Part shown: positions 12,401 through 24,400 of the stretch, in pieces
Numbering within the stretch: position 1 is the first letter of the stretch
Layout: each line of letters begins with the position of its first letter
DNA from: Areca catechu
Lineage: Eukaryota; Streptophyta; Magnoliopsida; Arecales; Arecaceae
Direction of reading: 5' to 3'
NCBI GenBank assembly: GCA_021397845.1
Contig: CM038050.1
Coordinates: forward strand, 146,195,980-146,259,979
Length of the DNA stretch: 64,000 nucleotides
Position numbers and translations under genes: made by a program
The notes under the pieces: model-generated
What the model was told of the DNA's origin: nothing
What the model saw: the letters and a program-made list of their open reading frames with translations, nothing else
The model's database searches: none

Positions 12401-15400
12401 CTATATGATATTTCCAACACTTCTATACATGAGAATCTTCATGCCATTCATTGACTTGAAGGAGCTTCTCGAAACATTTTCATTTATGTGTGCAGTTTTA
12501 TTATTCAAACACATTATTCTTCACATTTATGCTTATAGTTTAGTGCCCGCTTTGCTTGCTCAATGGGAAAATCTTATCAGTCGAAGAATTTGCAAGTTTG
12601 GTTTTTCACATGTTCAATTATTTATTCGAATATTGACCTTTTCATTGGAAAAATAAAATCATGATTTTGAAACTCAGTGCCCTTTCAATTTGTTGATTAT
12701 TCTTTGCCTTTCTTTCAATAAAATTTCTATTGTTGAGTTATCATCCTTGCCTCTTTGATTTCTTCACCTTCAACATTTTTAATTTTTTACAACTCTTCAA
12801 CTTTCTCTTATAATTTTAAAGAATATTCCTTAATATTGTTTGCATTTGCTTTCTCATTCTTTTCATCAAACTCTGCATTCTTAAGGTCATCCACTTCAAT
12901 TTCGCTTTCTTCAAAGTTTTCTTCCAAAGATTCATCATCGTCCAAGATTGCCAACTAATACTCCTATGGTGATCTTCACCCTTCTACAATGAATAGATTA
13001 ACTTAAGCTTCTCCTTTAGTTGGTTATTGGTGATTCACGAGTTATTTAGTGCTGTCTCTTTTTTTCCCCTTGAGATTTCCTTGGCATGCAACTTTCAAGC
13101 TTTGATCACAAATATTTACGGCTAGAATCAAGAAAAATACCAATCACATCGTGGATGCCAGCTAGTGGCATGCAAGGCATGCTAAAGAAATGGATAAAAA
13201 GGAAGGATAAGGACCTCTTTAATTACGCATGCTAAAGAAGGTTTAATAGGTGCTATGCTAATATGCTATCTCATGCTAGGTGCATTTTCTAGCCCAACAC
13301 AAGCTAGCTCCTGAAATAATGACTAGAATATCCTAATTTTCTTAAGAGAACTTTTATTTCTCCATTTTCTTTTCTTTACAATTATAATCATTTGTTTTTC
13401 TATCTATTTTATTGACTCAAAATTCGGCAACAATATTGCCTTTGCTTCTCCAAATCAATTTCACCGTCTCCTATGCCAAGAAACTGATACTCAAAGCCTT
13501 CATAATCTTGAACATATCTCTCTATTATTGTCAATCTTGCAAGATCAACGTATCTCTAACACCACCTCTTCATTACCATCAATCTTGTAGGATAAATGAA
13601 TTTCTAATACCATTTTGTTGGCACATATATTTATAGATGTATGTATGTAGAGGGTAAACCTTGTTGCAATGTTAAGGTTGCTCTATTATAACTTAAAGAT
13701 CATGTTCAAAACACAAAAATAGCCTCTCTACATGCAAGGGGTAAGTCGGCATACATTTGACCTTCCCAGACCCCATAATGGCAGGAGCCTCATGTATATG
13801 TATGCATGTATTTATGTATGTATGCATGCATATATTTATGCATGCATAGACATGGAGATATGAGTTGCAGGCAAGATGAAAAGATGAGTGTAGAACAAAG
13901 CATTCTAGTATACATTCATTTTACTCTTCCATTCTAGTATAAGGTAAGCCTTGGTGCAATGGTTCTCTATTAGGGTTTAAATCCTTACATGGTTACCCTT
14001 CCATCAATAATTAGAACTTCGAAAAATAAGTAACAAAAACTTACATCGACCCTAAGAGACACTACCAATAGAAACTCCAAAAGACTTTTTTATAAACCTT
14101 GATATTAAAACGAAAATTTTCTTAAGCCCATTCAATTCGAATCTCGCAAAAGAAGAGAGAAGAATTTCAAAACTAGAGCTTAAGTCCCCTTTTTTCCCTT
14201 AATTGATTTAAAAAATGAGATACACTACCACTATTTATAGTAACGGGGTCTGCCCTTACACAATTTAGATCGGATACCTTTTCCTAGCTTCTCAAAAGAT
14301 TTCCACCTTTGCACAATTGAGTTAGATTCCTTTTCCTAGTTCTAGTAAGACTCTCTTACCTAACATAGATATGTCTAGTAAAATCTTCAGGAGCTAGATC
14401 TCGACTTCTACATCAACTCTCTTTTCGCTCAGCTAGATTTTTCTTGGATTGGAAGCTATGCCCAATCAAAATCTTACTCGAAGAAAAAAATTTTATTTGA
14501 CCAGCCCACTTTGAACTCCAAAGGAATTTAGGCCCAATCACAAGGGGAATCACCTCTAAAGGGCATGGTGTCATGGCATAGATCTCGAAAAACTATGTAA
14601 TTTCTTTTAAAAAAAAGATCATCAAAATCAGATATTGTATGACTAAGTTATGGCCTCTGGAAGTTTAGCTTGTAACTCCTTTCCAATGTGATGGATCTTG
14701 CTTTTGGACCATGTCCAGCCCTATCCCTAATGGCCAAAGTGGTCCATATTAAATTCAATGATCTTTTTGGATCACCTCACTTCCATTTATGACTAAAACC
14801 ATGTGGGTGTATAGTTAATAGTTTGACAAAAACTTCACTCAATTTAGTTTATATAATATTTAGGAAGACAATCATATAAAGCTATCCCTTGAAGATGGCC
14901 AAGGCATGTTCACTTATATATTAAGCAAGTGGCTTCATCATTCACATACCTCACTTTCATCAACAATGAATTGTCAACAAAACATCAAAATAGGGTTATG
15001 TGGACTTCTTTTATATGAATTATCCAAATTCTTTCAAGAAAGAATTCCAAAATACTACATATCTATTATACAATTTTGGCAGAATAGAACATGTAATACT
15101 AGATCCTTGGTCTAAATTAGGGTCCACATGAATCTATATCTCAATGCATCAACTATATATACAACGTCATGTTTCATTTATGGATTTCATATTGTCATGT
15201 CTTTCAACAGATAATTAATGCATTATATAGGATTCATATGTCATCCACTGCTATATTCTTAATGAAAGACATGACGTTTATGGGTTTCTTCTCCTGATCT
15301 TCCAGTTTAGTTTTTAAATATTTTATTTTTTGATTCTCATGGATGCATCCACTCATGTTAGTTTAATTTAATGAATCCAATTTACTAAAAAAATGAAACA

Positions 15401-18400
15401 CTAAAAACACTTAATTTTCAAAGAATAGAATATTAGTATAAAACTCCAAGATAGTTGCACGTGGGCACATGCATACACACATATAGATATGCATGTGTAT
15501 GCATATACAAATATCAATATAATCATGTCACTGTTTTCTAAGTACAAAAAATTCCTACAACACAGTCCAAAGGTTGACTCCATCATCAGTGATGGGTTTC
15601 TTAAGGGTCATCATGCATGCATGATGTATAGGATTTCAAAAATTTGCACAAAGAAAAACCCTTATTGGCTAGAAACCCTAATCCCAAGATCCCCTCATTC
15701 ATATACAACTAATATATCTCTAATATGGTTCATGAGAAATACCTGGAACGCTGTTTTCCACTTCTTTCTACTAGGCTCACAAGTGCAAGCCCTCCAACGG
15801 TGATCCACACAAGAATTGACCCAAGGAAGAACTCCTACTTCAGTTGCTTGCTTGACTAGGACTCCTCTTGACAGCCTTCTGGACTTTGATCTTTATAGGA
15901 CACCCTATCCTCCTGTAGGGTACTCTGAATGCTTTCCAAAACCACTCTTGGATTTGGGATTGCCATCCTATAGGACATTTTAGGCTTATGTCTTAAATCA
16001 TAAGACTTGTCCTAGTAAGAACAACCTTGTCTTAGAGAGATAAGGTTTGTCTTAAGGAGGAGGGAGGAAGGTAAAACACTCAGAATAAAAACTACGGTGG
16101 AACTCTTCTGAAAAACATAACACCGCCCCTATTTATAATATTAAGAGGGGCGTGTGATATGTCCACCCATCAACTTATCAGATATAATTTTTCCAGACCG
16201 AAGAGATGTTATCTGGCTTGAAAAGTCATATCCAATAAGTTGATTCATGTACCAAGGCTCATATCGGCATCCCTTCTCATTCCTGGATGATTTCTGACTT
16301 GCCACATGGCAAGTACTGGTCCCTGGGAAGCCAAGAGACGCCTTTTCAATCTCCAAGCATCGGAGAATTTGAAGAATCCTGATAGCAGAAGGATATTGTT
16401 TCAGACCGTGCGCCAAATGAAGAGACGCGTCTTTTCATGAGTGCGTTTTCTTTCCAAGCCTTTTCTCGCCAATTTAAATGTATTGACCGGTCAAGAATAA
16501 TCCTAAGAGACGTGGGGATATGTGCCAAGAGAGTCCCAGATGAATCAGCCAAAGTGATTCATCTACAGGACTCTTGGTCCTTTTCTGTGACCCATTCCTT
16601 GGCGCACACACATATGCACCCAAGGAGTCCGTGCCGACTTGGACTCTAGTCCAAGTGGCATTACATGTCCAATTAAATCAGGATAAAACCTGATAAAGGT
16701 TGTCTTAGTTCAAACATAACCCAATTTAAGTCTTTCTTAAATTGGTTAATCAAATTAGCAAGCAACTGGACCCAAATTGACTTGGGTTAGGAATTAAGTT
16801 AGCCTACACATGCTAGTGTGCAATCTAGCTAACTAATTAGGATCCCATGACCCTAATTAAATCATTAATGACTTCCTTTGTCAACTCTTTAACGTATGTG
16901 ACCCTTTGGATTCCATATCTAGCCAGCAGTAGGTTTAGGTTTAGCCGATTTGAACCAATCGAACTCAATTGACCTAATTAGGTCAAATTGAGCTGACCTA
17001 AATTGTCCAATTCAATATGTCCATCGAATTGACTCTTGAAACCAATCCAATTGGTTCATGAATACCTACAAGACATGATTGACGTCTAGCAACATGTTAT
17101 GCCTACCCGGAAGATGAGGAATTTAGTAGAAAGTATCAAAATACCCTTCAGTAAAAAGTTACCATGCAATTTAATCTTTCGATCTCCCATTATCCCGATT
17201 AAGTGATGGGTATGGATAAATGTCAAACCCTAGCACTTAGTCATTTTGAATCTCTATTCGATAATGAAGACTCAGCTGATGACTGATTAGAAACTACTTC
17301 TAATCTCATCCTGCTTTGATCAAAGACTCCTTGAGTCATCAATCGAAGAGACCACTTGGGATAACAATTTCTCTTACCATGAATGATCGATTCCTTGTTG
17401 GTCCACTTATATCCTTCGTACACCTTCCACCATATCCGAGAACACCCCATACATGACTTAATGTCACAAATGAGTATGAACCAAAACATGGCTTAGTATG
17501 CACAAGGAACCATGGTGACCTCAGGTCTAAAGATCACATGCACAACTCCTACTTTGAGATCTATCTTTTGACAAGTAGTAAGACTTCCATAAGATAGTCC
17601 CGGTGTGGATCAGTTCAGTGAACTCATACCCTAATGAACACCCTTATCCTTGTATTAGTGTCTCTACACAACTGGCTATGAGATCAACCATCCTCTAATC
17701 AGAGCATACATAGAATAAGCTAGTCTTTCTGGACTTATCGATCCCCGAACCAAGGTCCATCGACTAAGAACATTTTAAGTTAGGGTTTATAGAAATTAGA
17801 TCTCACTATCATGATATCCATCATAACCCTAATTCCATTTGCCATAACCTATGGGGTTCATCATAATTTTTAGATAAGACACAACAATATGATGAAACAA
17901 TATGCCTTTATTAATATATTAAATATCATGCAGGAGTTGGAAGATTACAAAAATGCCCTTATATAAGATTGGCTTTTAGGGCACTTTCCTTTCAATCTCA
18001 CACTTGCACTAAAGCCAATTGCCCTTATACTTTATACCCATACAATCTAAGTGGCAATCAAATTGCTACTGAGGTAATGCTTTAGTGAATAGATATGCTA
18101 TATTGTTCTTAGTATCAACTCGTTCAATAATAACATCTTGTCTTTCTATGATTTCTTGAATGAGGTGGAAACGTCTTAGGATGTGCTTGGACTTATGATG
18201 AGATCTTGGTTCCTTTGCTTGTGCAACAGCTCCAGTGTTATCACAGTACAGCGGCACTGGCTGTTGTATTTCAGGAACCACGCCCAATTTCACGATGAAT
18301 TTCTTCATCCAGATAGCGTCCTTCGCGGCTTCACTTGCAACTATGTATTCTGCCTCAGTGACTGAGTCAGCTACGATTGGCTATTTTGTACTCTTCCAAC

Positions 18401-21400
18401 TTACTGCACCATCATATAGGGTAAAGACATACCCTGATATGGATTTGCTATTATCTGGATCTGATTGAAAACTGAAATCCATATATCCTTCTAGTTTCAA
18501 CTTTGATCCTCTATAAATAAGAAAAATATCTTTAGTCCTTCTAAGGTACTTAAGAATATTTTTACAGCTTTCCAATGATCCTTACTTGGATCTGCCTGAA
18601 ATCTACTTATTATGCCTAAGGCATAAGCAACATCAGGCCTGGTACATAACATAGCATACATAATTGATCCTATAGCCGAAGCATAAGGAATCATAGCCAT
18701 CCTTTCTCTTTCTTCTGATGTCTTATGAGACATTTTCTTAAAGAGATGTATGCCTTGACTCATAGATAAGTAATCCCTTTTACTTCCATCCATGTTGAAT
18801 CTCTTCAACACTAAGTCAATGTACCTGGATTGGGATAAGCCTAGCATCCTCTTAGATCCATCTCTATAGATCCTTATACCTAGTATATAGGATGCTTCTC
18901 CCAAAATCCTTCATGGAAAACTTTAATGATAACCAAGTTTTAACCGATTGTAACATTAGGATATCATTCCCAATGATCAGTATGTCATCAACATACAAAA
19001 CCAAGAAAACAAGTGCACACCCACTTGTCTTCTTGTACACACATGGTTCATCCACATTTTTGACAAAACCAAATGCCTTGATTATTTCATCAAAGCGGAT
19101 GTTCCAACTCCTCGATGCTTGTTTTAGTCCATAAATGGACTTCTTTAGCTTGCATACTTAATTTGGTCTCCCACTTGAGACAAATCCCTCTGGCTGTGTC
19201 ATATAGACTTCTTCCTCAAGATTTTCATTAAGGAAAGCAGTCTTGACATCCATCTGCCATATTTCATAATCATGGTATGCAGCTATAGCAAACAATTTCC
19301 GAATGGACTTGAGCATAGCTACTGGTAAAAAAATTTCATCATAGTCGATGCCATGTTTTTGTTTAAAACCTTTTGCTACCTGCCTGGCCTTGTAGGTTTC
19401 TACTTGACCATCTGCTCCTATCTTCTTCTTGAAGACCCATTTATACCCTATTGGGTTAATTCCTTCAGGTGGACCTACTAAGGTCCACACCTGATTGGAA
19501 TACATGGAGTCCATCTCAGACTTCATGGCACTTATCCATTTATCGAAGTCTTTTCTCTCGACAGCTTCCGAATAGGTCACAGGATCATCATCCTGAATGA
19601 TACTAACTTCATTGTCATCCCGATGACAAAGCCATATCTAAGAGGTGCTCCACGCACCCTCTCTGACCTTCGAAGAGGAGGTGTGTATTGTGACTGTTCT
19701 TGATCTACAAGAACTTCTGGTTAAGGAATTTCACTTGAAGACTCATTAGGTTGTTGGTTCTATTCTTCACTTAATTCAAGTGTAGAATTACTACTTCTTT
19801 CTTGGATGAATTCTTGCTCCAAGAATGTAGCATGTCTACTGACAAATACCTTTGTTCAGTAATGTTATAAAAGATGTATCCAACACCCTTTTTAGGATAA
19901 CCAACAAACTTATATTTGTCAACCCTAGCACTTAACTTATGTCCAAAACTATTCTTGACATAAGCATACCAACCCCAAATCTTTAAGTACTTAAGATTTG
20001 GTCTTTTGCCATTCCATAACTCATATGGAGTGCTAATCACTGACTTGATGGTACCCTGTTCAAAATATAGGCAGCAATCTTTAGGGCATATCCCTAGAAA
20101 GAAATGGGAAGATCTATGAAGCTCATCATGGACCTCACCATGTCTAACAAAGTGCGATTTCTCCTTTCTGCCACACCATTTAATTAGGATGTATAAGGAA
20201 GGGTCCATTCAGAGATTATGCCTTTGTCCTTGAGATGGTTTAGAAAATCACCTGACAAGTATTCATCTCGATCAGAACGAAGAGTTTTAATACTATGTCC
20301 AGTTTGTTTTTCAACCATGCTTTGATATTCTTTAAACTTATCAAAGGCTTCAGACTTGTGTTTCATTAGATACACATAACCAAACCTAGACAAGTCATCA
20401 ATAAAAGTGATGAAGTAAGAATATCCACCTCTAGCTTGAGTTGTCATAGGTCCACCCACATCAGCATGCACGAGACCTAATAACTCAGTTGCTCTATCCC
20501 CATGTCCAGTGAATGGAGACTTGGTCATTTTTTCTTTGAGGCAAGACTTACAAGTTCCTAATGATTAAAAATCATAAGGATCAAAGTAATTATCTTTGAC
20601 TAACTTGTTTATTCTTGACTTACTAATACGACCTAACCGGCAATGCCAGAAAAATGTGACATTGACATTATCTCTCTTTCTCTTCTTGTTATCAACAAGT
20701 AATATTTCATCTAGTTCTAATGTCAGAAGACCATTTATAAAAGAACCATGTCCGAATATTTTATTGCAATGAAGAATAGAGCAGCCACTGCACTTTACAT
20801 TTATCTCAAATCCTTGTTGTAATAACAAGGATATTGATACAATGTTTCTTACAATATCCGGTACATAGTAGCATTCTTCTAACTTTAAAACATTACTCGT
20901 AGGTAATAATAGAAGATAGGTGCCCACAGTTTTAGCATACATAGCTTCTCCACTAGCGCCATATAGTTTGAAATCACCTTTCTTCAATTCTCTAATTCTG
21001 TGGAGTCCCTGTAACGATTTATATATATGAGACCCACATGCTGTATCCAATACCCATGAATTAGAAATAGAAGCACTCAATGATAAATTAGTTTGTATCA
21101 TATACAAACCTTTAGAAGCTCCACTTGCATCTGGCTTCACACTTGCAAGATATGTCTTGCAATTCTTTTTCCAATGCCCCCGCTTGCCGCAATGGAAACA
21201 GGCTCTATCATTAACTGTCTTCTTGACTTTCTTCTTCTTCTGGATGCTCTTTTAGGGTTGAACTTTATTTTCAAACCCTTTCTATTTGCCTATTTCTTCT
21301 TCCCGTCAATGAGAAGAAGATGAGCCTTATCACCTTTTGAGTGGCTCTCTGCTATCTTTAACATATTCAACAGTTCAGGCAAAGATATGTTCAGTTTGTT

Positions 21401-24400
21401 CATGTGATAATTAAGAACAAACTGAGAGTAGAAATCTAGAAGCGATTGCACGATTAAATCCTGATTGAGTTCACTATCCATCACAAACCCTAATTGATCT
21501 AATCGGGTGATTAAGTCAATCATTTTTAATATATGGGTTTGTACAGATGAACCCTCACTTATCCGTGCACAGAACAACTGCTTCGATATCTCATATCGAG
21601 CAGCCCTGCTTTGCTCTCCATATAGCTCCTTTAAGTTGAGCAATATGAACTGAGGTTCCATACCTTCATGTTGCCTCCGGAGCTCGTTGCTCATCGAGGC
21701 TAACATTATGCACCTGATAGTTGTACTGTCATTTTGCCACATTTTGTGTGTGACAATTTCCTCCTCTGATGCATCTTCTCCGATCAGCTCAGGATCCGGA
21801 GAATCTAGAATATAAGAAAGTTTTTTCTGAGTAAGAATTATTCTCAGATTCCTCAACCAGTCCACATAATTAGGACCAGTTAACTTGTTGGCATCTAAAA
21901 TGCCCCGCAGTGACAAATTTGAAGCCATTATAAAAATCCTACATTTAATTAAGAACAATATCAGCAGACCACTCAAGATGACATTCATAACTAGATAAGG
22001 ACTTTATATTTAATTATGTCTCCCACTATTTTATTTAAATACCATAACCCTCAATCTATGGTAAGCGAGGAACCTTACTGGTTTATTTAATGGGGTTGAG
22101 ATTCCAATTCCTCATGAGTGTCTTATGTTACACAACAAACACTCATGAGTTCAAAGGTAGAACTTCCTTTCCAATTGTAACTCATGCAATTCTCAACAAA
22201 TAAATTACCTCTAAGACACTTATAATCTTGTATTACACAATAAACTATAATGTCTTAGTTTAGTCAGACCCTACATTTCTATAGAGCCATGACGGAATAA
22301 TGTTGCCCTTGTGTTACACAACAAAGCAACAATTTCCAACCATGCCATAAAGCACTAAGTGCACCAAGACAAATTTTATATCAAACCCTAAAATAGGCCT
22401 TGTGTTACACAACAAACCTACTATAGTTTTGATATTAATTTGGCTTAGCATGAAGGAAGGCCAATTTTAGTATGCTCAATCAATTAGCATTCCCAAGTTA
22501 AGATTTAGATATGACCAAATTGGCCAGCTAAGCGGAAGGGATGAGGTCCCCCCGTTGCTTTTCTTAGACACCAATTGATTTGGCCAGGTCAGACAATAGA
22601 ACTAATTAAAAACCTCATTCCTTTTACCTTTCCAGAACCACTTGCCTAGACACCAACTGGCTGATCAAAACCCTAATCAATTTTTGCATCATGATTGAGT
22701 TTATATTATGACTAAATATGTTTTTATGAGGGCTTTGATGGTCTCATGCACATCCTAAATAATCATGTTATTATTGTTGACAACAACAAGTATAAACAAA
22801 AGCATATCAATCCAGCATATGCAAAAATATGATTATCCATCAAGCATATTTATCTTAATATGCAAATCATAGCATGATTTTACAATTCTCCGTTCACTTC
22901 ACTTATTCATGGGATATGACCACAGCGGCACCCCTACATGCCATAGGAGACTCCATTGAATGGGAAGAGAGAGCCTTTAAACCCTACTTTATCCCTATGA
23001 CCGGACGGCCATGGTGACTAACCCAATCCAAAGCAGTTACTGGGATAAGACATGTTATTAAGATGCATTTGATTAGCAATATGCATAATACCATATTGAA
23101 AATAATAACATGCTCTTTTCATGATAATATTTACTATCATACAAAGATTAGGGTTTAAGAATAACAGCCCCTAATCCAAATGGCAAACATCGTACTATGA
23201 TTATTTTTCATAACCATACAACATTCCACTGAACCCTAAGTAATGGCATGCATCAAAAAACTATGATCAAACTAGCTATCTAACAAGCATTTGATCTTAC
23301 AAATGACAATTAATTGAATAAATTAAGGGTTGCTCTGATACCACTGATGGGTTTCTTAAGGGTCATCATGCATGTATGATGTATAGGATTTCAAAAATTT
23401 GCACAAAGAAAAACCCTTATTGGCTAGAAACCCTAATCCCAAGATCCCCTCATTCATATACAACTAATATATCTCTAATATGGTTCATGAGAAATACCTA
23501 GAACGCTGTTTTCCATTTCTTTCCACTAGGCTCACAAGTGCAAGCCCTCCAACAGTGATCCACGCAGAAATTGACCCAAGGAAGAACTCCTACTTCAGTT
23601 GCTTGCTTGACTAGGACTCCTCTTGACAGCCTTCCGGACTTTGACCTTTTTTTTTATGAACAAAAGGATGGGAGGAGGGAAAACCCCTGCTGTAGCTGCC
23701 CCCACTGGGCCCCCGTCCCACCAGGCCATGTTTGATTCGGGCCGCAATTTTTCTGCGTACCCTCTCCACCCGAAGATAAGTACGTCAGCCTGACCCCACT
23801 AAGCTGCCAGAGTGGAGAGCTCCCCCCGCCCCTAATCACGTGTCCCAGGAAAATTCCCGGATTTAATCGAGTAACCCATGAGTTCGAGCCTCGAACCCGT
23901 GACCTAGAGAACGGGAGCAAAGCTCCCACCAACTGCACTACCACCTTAGTGGTTCTAGACTTTGACCTTCGTAGGATACCCTATCCTCCTGTAGGGTACT
24001 CTGAATGCTTTCCAAAACCACTCTTGGATTTGGGATTGCCCTCCTATAGGACACTAGGCTTATGTCTTAAATCCTAAGACTTGTCCTAGTAAGAATAACC
24101 TTGTCTTAAAGAAACAAGGTTTGTCTTAAGGAGGAGGGAGGAAGGTAAAACACTCAGAATAAAAATTACGGTGGAACTTTTCTGAAAAACATAACACCGC
24201 CTCTATTTATAATATTAAGAGGGGTGTGTGATATGTCCACCCATCAACTTATCATATGTGATTTTTCCAGACCGAAGAGATGTTATCTGGCTTGAAAAGT
24301 CATATCCAATAAGTTGATTCATGTACCAAGGCTCATATCGGCATCCCTTCTCATTCCTGAATGATTTCTGACTTGCCACATGGCAAGTACCAGTCCCTGG

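Larger units (their letters stand above)
21929..23331 (-). other. Copia 5' leader between primer-binding site and gag
   Basis: About 1.4 kb without coding potential, unusually long for a leader. It contains the cluster of four related stem-loops at 22111-22434. Confidence 0.8.

Noticed and set aside
22111..22434. The four leader hairpins as a CRISPR-like array or MITE cluster
   Set aside because: The shared part is only a 19-nt apex, the stems differ, there are no TSDs, and the spacing is irregular.
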